Of a stretch of DNA of 64,000 bases, positions 1 to 8,653 are shown in pieces. Position 1 is the first letter of the stretch, and every line of letters starts with the position of its first letter. This DNA is from Oleispirillum naphthae (GTDB lineage: Bacteria > Pseudomonadota > Alphaproteobacteria > Rhodospirillales > Rhodospirillaceae), in assembly GCA_027864655.1 (NCBI GenBank), contig JAQAZG010000003.1, positions 1 to 64,000 on the forward strand, in the 5' to 3' direction. A program made the position numbers and the translations under genes. Under the pieces are notes generated by a model that worked only from the letters and a program-made list of their open reading frames with translations, was not told where the DNA came from and searched no databases.

Positions 1-110
1 CTCGTCTCTGGTCCATCATCGACACATGCTTCCAGGGCATCACAACGCTCCCGCATCGTTTGCCCAAATGTGTCAGACATGTCCCCGAACAGGTGTCAGA
101 TATCTACCCG
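1..110 (-). mobile_element. possible end of an insertion sequence with the 5' tip of an ORF
   Basis: On the minus strand an ATG at 78-80 opens a reading frame (begins MSDTFGQTMRERCDAL) that runs off the window edge. Just upstream lie two similar motifs, TGTCAGACATGTCCCCG and TGTCAGATATCTACCC, spaced like the terminal repeats seen at the ends of some IS481/IS3-like elements. The family is not established; this could equally be the start of an ordinary gene. Only about 26 codons are visible. Confidence 0.3.
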
Positions 111-174
111 GTCTATACAGGGACTGAGTCCCCTTGCGGGTCCGGGCAGAGCCCGGTCTAGTTTTTGTATAGAC
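111..174. repeat. scrap of the dispersed palindromic repeat inside a 9-bp inverted repeat
   Basis: GTCTATACA at 111-119 and TGTATAGAC at 166-174 are exact inverted repeats. The DNA between them (roughly 120-165) matches one hairpin arm of the repeat family found intact at nine other places in the window (GAGTCCCCTTGCGGGTCC followed by a GGGCAGAGCCC hairpin). It is a partial copy, probably truncated by whatever produced the neighbouring IS-like end. Confidence 0.45.
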
Positions 175-261
175 AACGCCTTCCGCATTGTCCGTATTGT
201 GTTTTCCCTCTGCGCCGGGGATGCTGGCGGCGTATGTGACAATTTGGAATCAGGTCAGATC

Positions 262-1446
262 ATGCCCCCAGGGTTCCGGCGGAGTTTCGGCGTTTTCTGC
301 ATCGGCGTGACGCAGCTCGTGCACTGGGGCGTTTCGTATTACCTGATCGGCGCGTTCGGCGGGCGGATCGCGGCGGAGATGGGGTGGAGCTCCGCGCGGG
401 TGCATTCCGGCTATTCCCTGGCGTTGCTGGTGATGGGGGTTCTGTCCGCGCCGGTGGGGCGTTGGATCGACCGCCGCGGCGGGCGGCTGCCGATGAGCCT
501 GGGCGCGGCGCTCACTGCGGCGGCGTGTTGCGGCCTGATGCTGTGCCGGGATTTCGCGACGTATCTGGCGGTATGGGCGGTGCTCGGCGCGGCGATGCGC
601 CTGACCCTGTACGACGCCGCCTTCGCCGCGCTGGCCAAGGCGTTCGGCAGCGGCGCGAAGCGGCCGATCGCGCAGATCACCCTGCTCGGCGGGTTGGCTT
701 CCACGGTGTTCTGGCCGTTCGGCAACTGGCTGGCGGAGCTGTGGGGGTGGCGGGTTGCGGTGGGGGTATACGGCGGCATCGCGCTCGCCTCCATCCCGCT
801 GTTCTGGGTCCTGCCCGCAGCCCTGCCGCCGCAGCCGGCGGCGGCGGCGGAGGCCGCCCCCGAAGTGCCGCCCCCGCCGCCGCCCTCGCGGCTGGCCGCG
901 GTGCTGTTCGCCTTCACCGTGGGGGGGCTCAACTTCCTCAATTCCGCGATGTCGGCGCACATGATCGGGCTGCTCGCGGGGCTGGGGATGGCGTTGCCGG
1001 TGGCGGTGTGGGTGGCCTCGTTCCGCGGCATCGGGCAGTCGGCGGCGCGGCTGATGGAGATTCTCTTCGGCGGCAGGCTGCACCCCCTCGACCTGCACCT
1101 CGCCGCGGCGATCGCCCTGCCGCTGAGCTTCGCCATGGGCGGCGCGAGCGGGCTCTTTCTCTCCGCGGCGATGGTCTATTCCGGGCTTTACGGCATTTCC
1201 AACGGTCTGATGACGATCACCCGCGGCACCCTGCCTCTGGTGCTGTTCGACCCGGCGCGTTATGGCGCCACGGTGGGGCGGCTGCTCACCCCCGGCTTCC
1301 TCGTCGCCGCGGCGGCCCCGGCGCTGTTCGCCGCGGTGATCGATGCCGCCGGGCCGGGCGCGGCGATGGCGCTGGCCGCCGGGCTGGCGGTGTCCATCGC
1401 CGCCGCCGCGGTGGCGTTGCGGCGGCGTTTCTACCGCCCCCTGTAG
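262..1446 (+). CDS. MFS transporter
   Basis: A 394-residue major facilitator superfamily membrane protein with about 12 hydrophobic segments and a Pro/Ala-rich cytoplasmic linker near residues 185-205 separating two six-helix halves. The loop GRWIDRRGGRLPMSLG (about residues 68-83) matches the conserved MFS loop 2-3 signature. The ATG at 262 is preferred because the protein begins cleanly there with a first transmembrane helix; upstream in-frame codons run through the repeat scrap. The substrate cannot be told. Its last codons and 3' flank (1414-1478) recur at 9592-9668, so this gene once lay convergent to the tctA gene that now starts 8.1 kb away. Confidence 0.85.
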   Translation: MPPGFRRSFGVFCIGVTQLVHWGVSYYLIGAFGGRIAAEMGWSSARVHSGYSLALLVMGVLSAPVGRWIDRRGGRLPMSLGAALTAAACCGLMLCRDFATYLAVWAVLGAAMRLTLYDAAFAALAKAFGSGAKRPIAQITLLGGLASTVFWPFGNWLAELWGWRVAVGVYGGIALASIPLFWVLPAALPPQPAAAAEAAPEVPPPPPPSRLAAVLFAFTVGGLNFLNSAMSAHMIGLLAGLGMALPVAVWVASFRGIGQSAARLMEILFGGRLHPLDLHLAAAIALPLSFAMGGASGLFLSAAMVYSGLYGISNGLMTITRGTLPLVLFDPARYGATVGRLLTPGFLVAAAAPALFAAVIDAAGPGAAMALAAGLAVSIAAAAVALRRRFYRPL

Positions 1447-1478
1447 CCTCCGGTTTCCTCGGCGTCCTCCAAGGCCCG
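1414..1478. repeat. direct repeat, left copy (MFS tail plus tctA-tail relic)
   Basis: Hand alignment with 9592-9668 gives 56 of 64 identical positions in two blocks (1414-1450 with 9592-9628; 1452-1478 with 9642-9668), separated by a short indel. This copy contains the genuine end of the MFS gene. Downstream, on the minus strand, it has a relic reading RALEDAEETGG, which matches the TctA C-terminus RALEEAEENAA. Confidence 0.7.
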
Positions 1479-1552
1479 TTGGGCCGTTCCGCCGTTCGAG
1501 GGGAGAACGACCCACTGTGCAAGGAGATATGGAAGCACCAAAGGCGCGGATG

Positions 1553-3013
1553 TCAGGGCGCGTTGGCGCGCGCGCCCTCCTTCCCTGCCCCGCGGGCAGT
1601 CGCTGCCGGGTTCTTCTCCGCACGGCCAGAGACGACCCGGGTAAGCAGCGCCAACGCAATGATGCCGAGGCTGACGGACAATCCGGCGAAGAGCGGGTTC
1701 AGCGGGAAGGCGAGCAGATGGCAGGCCACAGCGGCCAGCGTACTCAAGGCCATCGATACGAGCGCCCAGGCGGGGCGAAGCGCACCCGGCCGGAAAATCG
1801 CGAACGTCAGCGGGACGAAGACGCCCGCGCCGCGCAAGGCCATGGACATGTAGTTCCAATCGAGCACGTAAGAATCGAGGTTGGCGAGTGCTATCGCCAG
1901 CGCCAGACAGGTCACGGCGGCAATACTCGCGCGATTGGTCATGAGGATGCGGGCGTCCGACGCAACCCGCAACACGCCCCGCGCGATGTCGTTCGCGATC
2001 ATGGTGCCGATGCCGAGCGTGAGCCCGGCGATCGAACCGACCACCGACAGCAGGATGCCGGCAAGGCCGATCCCACCAAGCCAGCCCGGCAGATACCATG
2101 CAAGGTACATCGGCAGTGCCATCACGGGCGCCAAGTCCGGATGCTGCGCGTGCATGAACATGCCGATGGCCACCGACGGCAGGCCCACAGGAAGGGTAAT
2201 GGCCGCCGCGGTCAACGTGCCAATCGTCGCGACGCGGGCGTCCGACGCGGAATAGATCGCCTGCACGTAGGTCTGGGTACAGACGATACCGACGATGAGC
2301 GAAAGCGCGTTGCCAACCGTGTCCCCGCCACGCGCCAGCAGACTCAACCACGGAAAAGCGGGAAAGACGCTTGCGAAGTCGGGCATGCGCGCCAGCGCCA
2401 CGACCGCGCCAATCCCACCCACGCACAGCGCAGTCCCGAGAACGGCCATCTTGAGCAGGCCCGACACGCCGGCCCCTCTCATGCCCCCGAACACCACGTA
2501 GGCGATCACCAAAATCAGAATAATCCCCGCCGCCTGCCAGTGCGCCACGGCGAACATCGCGGCAATCAGGTGAATGCCCGACAAAGAGCTCGCCACGGCG
2601 CTAAACAGAATGCCGAGCGAGGAAATGACGCTCATCATCGGACCGGCGCCGCGGCCGAAGGACAGGGAGAGGAATTGTGGAATGGTTTCAAGCCGGCTGC
2701 GACGCAGCGGGCGGGCGTAAAAAACCGCGAGGATGGCAAGGCCGATCCCCGATCCAAGAGTGAACCACCATGCGGAAAGACCGAACACGGCCGCCATCTG
2801 TGCGGTGCCGACCGTCGCCGAGCCGCCCACGATCGCTCCGGTTATGCCCCCGGCGATCAGGCCGGCGCCGGCGGAGCGCCCGCTCAAGCTGTATCCCTCG
2901 GCCGAGGAGACGGATCGCGCTGAGAAAACACCGGCCATAAGGACGATGACGACCGTCGTGATTAGGCTGATAGACTGCATTATAGTAAGGGATATCGACA
3001 TGGACCGGCTCAT
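1553..3013 (-). CDS. sodium:solute symporter (SSS) family protein
   Basis: A 486-residue polytopic membrane protein with 12-13 hydrophobic segments. It has SSS-family features: GYSLSGRSAGAGLIAGG near residues 40-56, GGMRGAGVSGLLKM near 176-189, and the LPVGLPSVAIGMFM helix in the middle. The family imports sugars, amino acids, carboxylates or choline-type compounds with sodium; the substrate here is unknown. It is divergent from a LysR gene across about 130 bp holding a TTGATC...GATCAA palindrome, so LysR control is likely. The C-terminal tail is short and Ala/Lys-rich. The gene lies inside the 8.1 kb block bounded by direct repeats. Confidence 0.85.
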   Translation of the reverse strand: MSRSMSISLTIMQSISLITTVVIVLMAGVFSARSVSSAEGYSLSGRSAGAGLIAGGITGAIVGGSATVGTAQMAAVFGLSAWWFTLGSGIGLAILAVFYARPLRRSRLETIPQFLSLSFGRGAGPMMSVISSLGILFSAVASSLSGIHLIAAMFAVAHWQAAGIILILVIAYVVFGGMRGAGVSGLLKMAVLGTALCVGGIGAVVALARMPDFASVFPAFPWLSLLARGGDTVGNALSLIVGIVCTQTYVQAIYSASDARVATIGTLTAAAITLPVGLPSVAIGMFMHAQHPDLAPVMALPMYLAWYLPGWLGGIGLAGILLSVVGSIAGLTLGIGTMIANDIARGVLRVASDARILMTNRASIAAVTCLALAIALANLDSYVLDWNYMSMALRGAGVFVPLTFAIFRPGALRPAWALVSMALSTLAAVACHLLAFPLNPLFAGLSVSLGIIALALLTRVVSGRAEKNPAATARGAGKEGARANAP

Positions 3014-3094
3014 GTGTGGCTATGCCCCATCAAGGGGAATAGATAAGACTCTGCCAATAAGCGCCGAAAAACGCCAATAGAGGATTGGCATTTT

Positions 3095-3115
3095 TTGATC
3101 TATAATCGTGATCAA
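3095..3115. promoter_or_regulatory. candidate LysR operator and -10 element
   Basis: TTGATC (3095-3100) and GATCAA (3110-3115) form an exact inverted repeat around a TATAAT at 3101-3106. It sits in the divergent intergenic region between the SSS symporter and the LysR gene, 26 bp before the LysR start. This fits an autoregulated divergent LysR promoter. Confidence 0.45.
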
Positions 3116-3140
3116 AGTATGATAGATCGAGGAGCGCGCC

Positions 3141-4079
3141 ATGATGGATATGCGTCAGATCCGCTGCTTCATTGAAGTCGCGGACTGCCTGCATTTCGGC
3201 CGGGCGGCGGAGCAGTTGGGGATCGCCCAGTCGGCGCTCAGCCGACACATCCAGATGCTCGAATCCGCGCTTGGCGTCCGGCTGCTCGCGCGCAACAAGC
3301 GTTCGCCGATCCACCTCACCGAAGCGGGCGCGTCGTTTCTCGCCGAGGCACGCACGGCCATCGCCCAGATGGAGAAGGCCGAAATGACCGCACGCCAGGC
3401 CGCCCGCGGCGAGTGCGGGCGGATCGAGATCGGCTATGTCGCCTCGGCCACCTATTCGGGCCTGCTGCCGTTGGTCGTCTCCGACTACCATCGCGACCAT
3501 CCTGAAGTGTCGATCTCGCTGACCGAGATGGAGACGTCGCGCCAACTTGAGGCCTTGACGGAGAATCGGATCGATGTGGGGTTTCTGCGGCCCCGTCCGG
3601 AGTATCCGGCGGGGATCGTGGTGCGGCCGCTCTTGCGCGAGCCGGTCCTTATCGCCTTGCGCGCCGATCATCCGCTGGCGCGGGGCGGCCGGAAGATTCA
3701 GCCCGTCCGGCTGGCCGACGAGGCCTTCATCGTGCCGCAGTCGGACGATCGGGTAGGATTCAGCGAGCACACGATCGACGTCGGACGTCGCGGCGGATTC
3801 GTTCCCCATTTCGCCTACCACGTCCGCGATTTCATCACGGTTCTCAATCTGGTCGCGATCGGTCTCGGCGTTTCGGTCGTGCCGGCTTCGTTGCAATCCG
3901 TCCGATTGCCCGGCGTCGTGTATCGACCGCTAGCCGCCGTGTCCCTGTTTACAGAGATCGTCGCGGCCACCCGGCGCGGCGGCAATGGCCCTGTCGCGCG
4001 ACTCTTCATCGATCATCTGCGCCGATACGGGCAACTTGACTGGCCCACCGCGGCTCCTCTGTCGCGTACTGACGACTGA
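3141..4079 (+). CDS. LysR-family transcriptional regulator
   Basis: A 312-residue LysR regulator. Residues 1-60 are the winged helix-turn-helix (QIRCFIEVADCLHFGRAAEQ, then LGIAQSALSRHIQMLE), followed by a linker helix and a periplasmic-binding-protein-like effector domain (about 92-295). The start is supported by GAGGAG nine bases upstream of the ATG. It is divergent from the SSS symporter and convergent with the butyrate kinase gene. The likely target is the symporter promoter; control of the neighbouring catabolic genes is possible but not shown. Confidence 0.9.
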   Translation: MMDMRQIRCFIEVADCLHFGRAAEQLGIAQSALSRHIQMLESALGVRLLARNKRSPIHLTEAGASFLAEARTAIAQMEKAEMTARQAARGECGRIEIGYVASATYSGLLPLVVSDYHRDHPEVSISLTEMETSRQLEALTENRIDVGFLRPRPEYPAGIVVRPLLREPVLIALRADHPLARGGRKIQPVRLADEAFIVPQSDDRVGFSEHTIDVGRRGGFVPHFAYHVRDFITVLNLVAIGLGVSVVPASLQSVRLPGVVYRPLAAVSLFTEIVAATRRGGNGPVARLFIDHLRRYGQLDWPTAAPLSRTDD

Positions 4080-4190
4080 GAGCCGCTCATCACCACGGTC
4101 CAACTTGCCGCCTTAGACCAATCACAGGGACACGATCAAAAATTCGCCCGGGCCAAGACGGCATTTCCGATACCCGGCACGGGCGGGCGG

Positions 4191-5270
4191 TCAGGGAGCG
4201 ACGAAGGTGTTCGGCATTTCTTCGCCGCGCAGCACGCGTAGCGTTCCGGCGGCAAGCGCCTCAAGTTCGTTCTCGCCCGGTACGATCTTGACCGGAGCGA
4301 TGAACCGGACACGCTCCGAAACCCATTCCGTCATCCGCTTCGACCAGGCAATTGCTCCGGTCAAGATGATCTGATCGACCTCGCCCTTCACCACCGTCGC
4401 AAGCTCGCCTATTCCCTTGGCCGTCTGATAGGCCATGGCTCTGTAGATGAATTCGGCGGCAGCATCGCCCTGGTCGATCCGTTTCTCGACGTCAACAGCG
4501 CTATTGGTGCCGAGATAGGCGACGAGCCCGCCCACGCCACGCATGAGTTTTGTCGCACTGCCCCTGTCCCATGAGCCGGAAAAGCAGAGATCGACCAGTT
4601 GCCGACACGGCACCCGGCCCGCCCGCTCCGGTGAGAAGGCTCCTTCCTCGTCGGTCAATACGTCGATCATCCGCCCCTTCGAAATCACCGTCGCGGTGAT
4701 CCCTCCTCCCATATGGCAGACGATGACATTGGCTTCGTCGAGCTGACGCCCTTCTCCCTTCATCACTTTCATCGCCATGGCTCGCATGTTGAGGACATGG
4801 CAGGAGGCACGACGCGTCAACTGCGGCACACCCGACAGTCGGGCGATGTCATCCATTTCGTCAACCACCACCGCATCGTAGATGAAAGAGGGAATACCGA
4901 GCGACTCGGCGAGATCCCAGGCGATCAGCGCCCCAAGGTTCGAAGCATGCTGGTCAATCGGCCGGTAACGCAAAAACTCGACCATCTCGGCATTAATGAG
5001 ATAAGCGCCCTTCCTCAGAGGCGGCAGTTTTCCTCCGCGGCCCGCCACCGCCGAAAGCGAGGAGAGCACGAAGTTCTTCGTCGCCAGTGCCGCGACAATG
5101 GCCGTTTTGCGCATGTGGAACTGGTCGCCGATCGTGTCAAACGGTGCGAGGTCGGCGGCGGAGTGGTCGATCTTGCACTCGAACAACTGGGTCTCGTCCT
5201 CGAAGACGGCTATTTTCGTTGACGTCGAACCGGGATTGATCGCCAGGATCTTCTTGCCCTTTTCCGTCAT
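4191..5270 (-). CDS. buk: butyrate kinase family protein
   Basis: A 359-residue member of the acetate/butyrate kinase (ASKHA) family, close to the usual Buk length. It converts an acyl phosphate plus ADP to the carboxylic acid plus ATP. The phosphate-1 loop NPGSTSTK is at the N-terminus, CHMGGGIT and the ATP-binding GAIAWS motif come later, and a conserved GENELEALAAG lies near the end. The ATG at 5270 is chosen because GAGGAGAT precedes it; an upstream in-frame ATG would overlap the previous gene and lacks a ribosome site. It follows ptb by 44 bp, the classic Ptb-Buk pair. Acyl-chain specificity cannot be read, so branched or short acyl phosphates are possible. Confidence 0.9.
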   Translation of the reverse strand: MTEKGKKILAINPGSTSTKIAVFEDETQLFECKIDHSAADLAPFDTIGDQFHMRKTAIVAALATKNFVLSSLSAVAGRGGKLPPLRKGAYLINAEMVEFLRYRPIDQHASNLGALIAWDLAESLGIPSFIYDAVVVDEMDDIARLSGVPQLTRRASCHVLNMRAMAMKVMKGEGRQLDEANVIVCHMGGGITATVISKGRMIDVLTDEEGAFSPERAGRVPCRQLVDLCFSGSWDRGSATKLMRGVGGLVAYLGTNSAVDVEKRIDQGDAAAEFIYRAMAYQTAKGIGELATVVKGEVDQIILTGAIAWSKRMTEWVSERVRFIAPVKIVPGENELEALAAGTLRVLRGEEMPNTFVAP

Positions 5271-5314
5271 ATCGATTGATCTCCTCATGGCTGGTTCGCG
5301 ACCAAGCCCGTGCT

Positions 5315-6232
5315 TCACGATGATTCGGCGCTCATGGACGCGGCCAGTACGAGTGGCAGGAACTTGTCTCGAGTCTCGACGGCGCGGGAGGTGAGGACGA
5401 TCGGCACCCGTCCACCGACAACGATGCCCGCGCTCAGCGCGCCGGCGGAGTAACGCAACGCCTTCAAGAGCACATTGCCGACGGTAATGTGGGGAACGAC
5501 GAGAAGATCGGCGTCGCCGCAGACCCGGCTCGCGATCCCCTTGATCTCAGCGGCCTCTCGGCTCATCGCCAGATCGTAGGAGAGCGGCCCCTCGACGATA
5601 CACTCGGAAAGCCAGCCCTCGCGGTTCGATTTCGCGAGTTCGGCGGCCTCAACGGTCTCAATCATTTTCGGATTTATCGTCTCGCTGGCGGAAAGGAGAG
5701 CCACCTTCGGCGGGTCAAATCCCATGCCGGCCAACGCCGCCGCCGCATTCTCGATGATCTCTCGCTTCTGATCGAGGTTAGGCGCGATAGTGATGGCGAC
5801 GTCCGTGATGCCGATCAACTTGTGGTGGTTCGGGATTTCGGCGATCGCGAGATGCGAGAGCATCCGGCCGGTTCGCACGCCGCTTTCGGGCGCAAGCATG
5901 GCGCGCAAGAGATCGGCCGTCTGAATCTTGCCTTTCATGACGAAATCGACCTCGCGGTCACGCACTAAGCCGGCGGCGACGTGGGCCGCGCCGACCGGGT
6001 CTTCCGCCGCGATGATCTCATAGGAGGCCGGATCCTCGTCGAGCGCGGAGAGCAACTCGCGTATCTTCTTTTTTGGCCCGATTAGGCGCGTCGTGAGAAT
6101 GCCGTCTCTCGATGCCCTAGTCGCCGCCTCGAGCGTATGCGAGTCATCCGCGGCGACCACCGCCACAACCTTTCGGCGCCCCGCGTCGTCGCGGACCTTC
6201 GTCACCAGTTGATTGAAACTTGAATATATCAT
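5315..6232 (-). CDS. ptb: phosphate butyryltransferase family protein
   Basis: A 305-residue phosphate acyltransferase (PTA/PTB family), converting acyl-CoA plus phosphate to acyl phosphate plus CoA. Family features are DFVMKGKIQTADLLRAML near residue 105, GITDVAITIAPN near 145-160, and the C-terminal ADLLVVPHITVGNVL and GGRVPIVLTSRA segments. The ATG at 6232 is chosen over a GTG 27 bases upstream because family proteins begin at about this point. It is followed immediately by butyrate kinase and preceded by a thiolase, so this operon ends with conversion of an acyl-CoA to its acid and ATP. Confidence 0.9.
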   Translation of the reverse strand: MIYSSFNQLVTKVRDDAGRRKVVAVVAADDSHTLEAATRASRDGILTTRLIGPKKKIRELLSALDEDPASYEIIAAEDPVGAAHVAAGLVRDREVDFVMKGKIQTADLLRAMLAPESGVRTGRMLSHLAIAEIPNHHKLIGITDVAITIAPNLDQKREIIENAAAALAGMGFDPPKVALLSASETINPKMIETVEAAELAKSNREGWLSECIVEGPLSYDLAMSREAAEIKGIASRVCGDADLLVVPHITVGNVLLKALRYSAGALSAGIVVGGRVPIVLTSRAVETRDKFLPLVLAASMSAESS

Positions 6233-6295
6233 GGAAGATTTTCCCGCTTTCCACGGCACATAGAGGCCGCCAGAGGCGGCCCCTGCGGCCGGACG

Positions 6296-7501
6296 TCATG
6301 CTCTTTCAAGGATCATGGCGACGCCCTGCCCGACACCGACGCACATCGTGCACATCGCATATCGTCCACCCGATCGCCGCAGCTGATAACTCGCCGTCGC
6401 CGCCAGCCGCACTCCGGACGCTCCCAGGGGATGCCCCAAGGCAATGGCGCCGCCATTGGGATTGACGAAGTCGGCGTCGTCTGGGAGGCCCAGCAGACGC
6501 AGGACGGCAAGCGATTGGGCGGCAAAAGCCTCGTTGAGTTCGATCAACTCGATCTCGCTAAGGGCGATACCGGTGATCCCGAGGACTTTTCGCACGGCTG
6601 GAACCGGACCAAGGCCCATGACGCGCGGCGCGACGCCGGCGTGGGCCGTGCCGACAATCCGGGCGAGCGGACGCAGCCCCCAGCGCTTGACCGCGGACTC
6701 CGAGGCAAGGAGCACGGCCCCGGCGCCGTCGTTCACCCCGGACGAATTGCCCGCGGTGACCGTGCCCTCGGGACTGACCGCCGGGGACAACTTGGCGAGT
6801 TTGTCCATGGTCGTTTCCGGGCGCGGGTGCTCGTCGGCGGAGACCGTCAGCGGCCCCGTCTTTTTCTGGAAAATCTCCACCGGCAGGATCTCGTCGTCGA
6901 AGAGGTGGGCCTGCTGGGCAGCATGGGCGCGCTGTTGGCTTCGCAACGCGAAGGCGTCCTGGTCTTGACGCGAGATGCCGTGGTCCGACGCCACGTTCTC
7001 CGCCGTCATGATCATGGAATCGATGCCGTAGAGTTCGACCATCCTTGGATTGACGAGCCGCCAGCCAATCGTCGTGTCCTCGATGCGCATTGAACGCGAG
7101 AACGCGCCCGCCGCCTTCGCCATCACGTAGGGAGCACGCGACATGCTTTCGACGCCACCGGCGATCATCAGGTTCGCCTCGCCGCATCGGATGGCACGAG
7201 CTGCGCCGGCGATTGCGTCAAGCCCTGAACCACAGAGGCGATTGACGGTGGCCCCCGGAACCTCCTGCGGCAGCCCGGCCAGCAGCAGCGCCATGCGGGC
7301 CACATTGCGGTTATCCTCGCCGGCTTGGTTGGCGCAGCCATAGATGACGTCGTCCAGAACCTGCCAATCCACTTCGGGATGGCGTTCCACCAGGGCCTTG
7401 ATCGGTAACGCGGCGAGATCGTCGGTTCGCACTCCGGAAAGACTGCCGCCGTATCGGCCGAATGGGGTCCGAAGGGCATCGCAAATAAATACTTCGTTCA
7501 T
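6296..7501 (-). CDS. thiolase, acetyl-CoA acetyltransferase / 3-oxoadipyl-CoA thiolase type
   Basis: A 401-residue type II thiolase with a complete catalytic set: Cys90 in NRLCGSGLDAIAGA, His357 in ALGHPLGASG and Cys387 in CTMCVGVGQG. The opening MNEVFICDALRTPFGRYGG closely resembles PcaF/PaaJ 3-oxoadipyl-CoA thiolases, but acetoacetyl-CoA is the product expected from the neighbouring BKACE reaction after CoA activation. The ATG at 7501 is preferred to an upstream in-frame start because it gives the family N-terminus exactly. It sits between the dehydrogenase and ptb genes, all on the minus strand. No CoA-transferase for acetoacetate is in this cluster. Confidence 0.88.
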   Translation of the reverse strand: MNEVFICDALRTPFGRYGGSLSGVRTDDLAALPIKALVERHPEVDWQVLDDVIYGCANQAGEDNRNVARMALLLAGLPQEVPGATVNRLCGSGLDAIAGAARAIRCGEANLMIAGGVESMSRAPYVMAKAAGAFSRSMRIEDTTIGWRLVNPRMVELYGIDSMIMTAENVASDHGISRQDQDAFALRSQQRAHAAQQAHLFDDEILPVEIFQKKTGPLTVSADEHPRPETTMDKLAKLSPAVSPEGTVTAGNSSGVNDGAGAVLLASESAVKRWGLRPLARIVGTAHAGVAPRVMGLGPVPAVRKVLGITGIALSEIELIELNEAFAAQSLAVLRLLGLPDDADFVNPNGGAIALGHPLGASGVRLAATASYQLRRSGGRYAMCTMCVGVGQGVAMILERA

Positions 7502-7567
7502 AACTTGAATCCGGTCATGATTGTTCTCTGATTCGAGCGAAATTGACGTCAAAAAACGCCGTCAATT

Positions 7568-8527
7568 TCATATTTTTTCCCTCATAATGTCTTTTGCCAC
7601 GGAAAATACTTTGAACAGCATTTTGTCACGCTTTTTGGCGATTTCGGCGGGGGTGCGTCCGCTGTAATCGAAGAACCCCTTGCCGGTCTTGACGCCCAGT
7701 TCACCCTTGTCGACGTGGTCGAAAAGGGCCTTGGGGCGCTTGCCGATCTCCGGAATCTTGTAGCTGGCGTTGATGATGTTGTTGGCGCTGATGTCGAGGC
7801 CGGTGAAGTCGAATCGTTGCACCAGGCCGAGGACCAATCCTCGCGGCATCAGGCTCGCCTTGACGGCGAGGTCAAGTTGCTCCGGCGTGCAGATGCCGTT
7901 GTCCAGGAGATAGAACACCTCGGTGTTCAGCAGGATCTGGATGCGGTTGACGATATAGCCGGGAACGAATTTCTCCAGCCGCACGGCAATCTTGCCGCAC
8001 TTGTCGAGAAGATTGATGGTCGTCTCCATCGTCTCCTCGCTGGTCTTCTCGCCCTTCGCGACTTCCACCAGCGGAATGATCTGGGGTGGCGCGTACCAAT
8101 GCGCGGTGGCGAAATTGGGCAACCGGTTTTCCGGCACCAGAATGAACGGGTTGAGCGACGACGCATTGGAGACGATGATCACATCTTCGGGCACGCTGCG
8201 ATCGATCTCGGAGAAGAGCTCGGTCTTGATGTCCGGCTTCTCCGCCACCGTCTCCTGCAAGAACTGAGCGCCCTTGATGGCCTCCGACAGTACGTTCGTG
8301 AAGGAGATACGCTCCTGGGCGTCCTTGGCCTCGGCCACCGACATCAACCCTTCCTCGACGAACGTATCGAGGTTGCTGCGCAGCATGATCTTCGCCTTGT
8401 CCAGGGTACCGGTGCTCCTGGTGTAGAGGCTCACCTCGAAGCCGCCCATCGCGTAGTTTTGCGCGATGCCGGGCCCCATCGTGCCGGCCCCGAGAACGGC
8501 GATCTTTTTTATGTCTGCAAGTTTCAT
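7568..8527 (-). CDS. 3-hydroxyacyl-CoA dehydrogenase family protein
   Basis: A 319-residue NAD-dependent dehydrogenase of the 3HCDH family. The Rossmann motif is VLGAGTMGPGIA (residues 11-22), the active-site His143 lies in FATAHWYAPPQIIPLVEV, and the C-terminal domain carries FVPGYIVNRIQ and ends in GVKTGKGFFDYSGR. The HWYAPP segment differs from the HFFNP of fatty-acid enzymes. Relatives with free-acid substrates (carnitine, gulonate) occur in this family, so it may oxidise a free 3-hydroxy acid to the beta-keto acid that BKACE cleaves. It is downstream of the BKACE gene in the same operon. A dead C-terminal fragment of a related gene survives at 11772-11925. Confidence 0.85.
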   Translation of the reverse strand: MKLADIKKIAVLGAGTMGPGIAQNYAMGGFEVSLYTRSTGTLDKAKIMLRSNLDTFVEEGLMSVAEAKDAQERISFTNVLSEAIKGAQFLQETVAEKPDIKTELFSEIDRSVPEDVIIVSNASSLNPFILVPENRLPNFATAHWYAPPQIIPLVEVAKGEKTSEETMETTINLLDKCGKIAVRLEKFVPGYIVNRIQILLNTEVFYLLDNGICTPEQLDLAVKASLMPRGLVLGLVQRFDFTGLDISANNIINASYKIPEIGKRPKALFDHVDKGELGVKTGKGFFDYSGRTPAEIAKKRDKMLFKVFSVAKDIMREKI

Positions 8528-8596
8528 CGTGTGCTCCGTTTAAACATCCTTGTCCGTCACCACCTCCACCACGGTGGCAGATGACGGCGGCCGCTC

Positions 8597-8621
8597 GGAC
8601 GGCCCTATGGTCGGGCCGTCC
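8597..8621. other. hairpin in the BKACE-dehydrogenase spacer
   Basis: GGACGGCCC and GGGCCGTCC (9-bp arms, 7-base loop) form a perfect stem-loop between the two operon genes, without a T-run. It is more likely an RNA-processing or stability element than a terminator. Confidence 0.45.
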
Positions 8622-8653
8622 ACTGACGCGGGCCGGGGGTCAAAACCACCTGA

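Noticed and set aside
6296..7501. Calling the thiolase PcaF outright
   Set aside because: The N-terminus is PcaF-like, but the neighbours are BKACE, dehydrogenase, ptb and buk, not beta-ketoadipate genes, so the substrate is left open.
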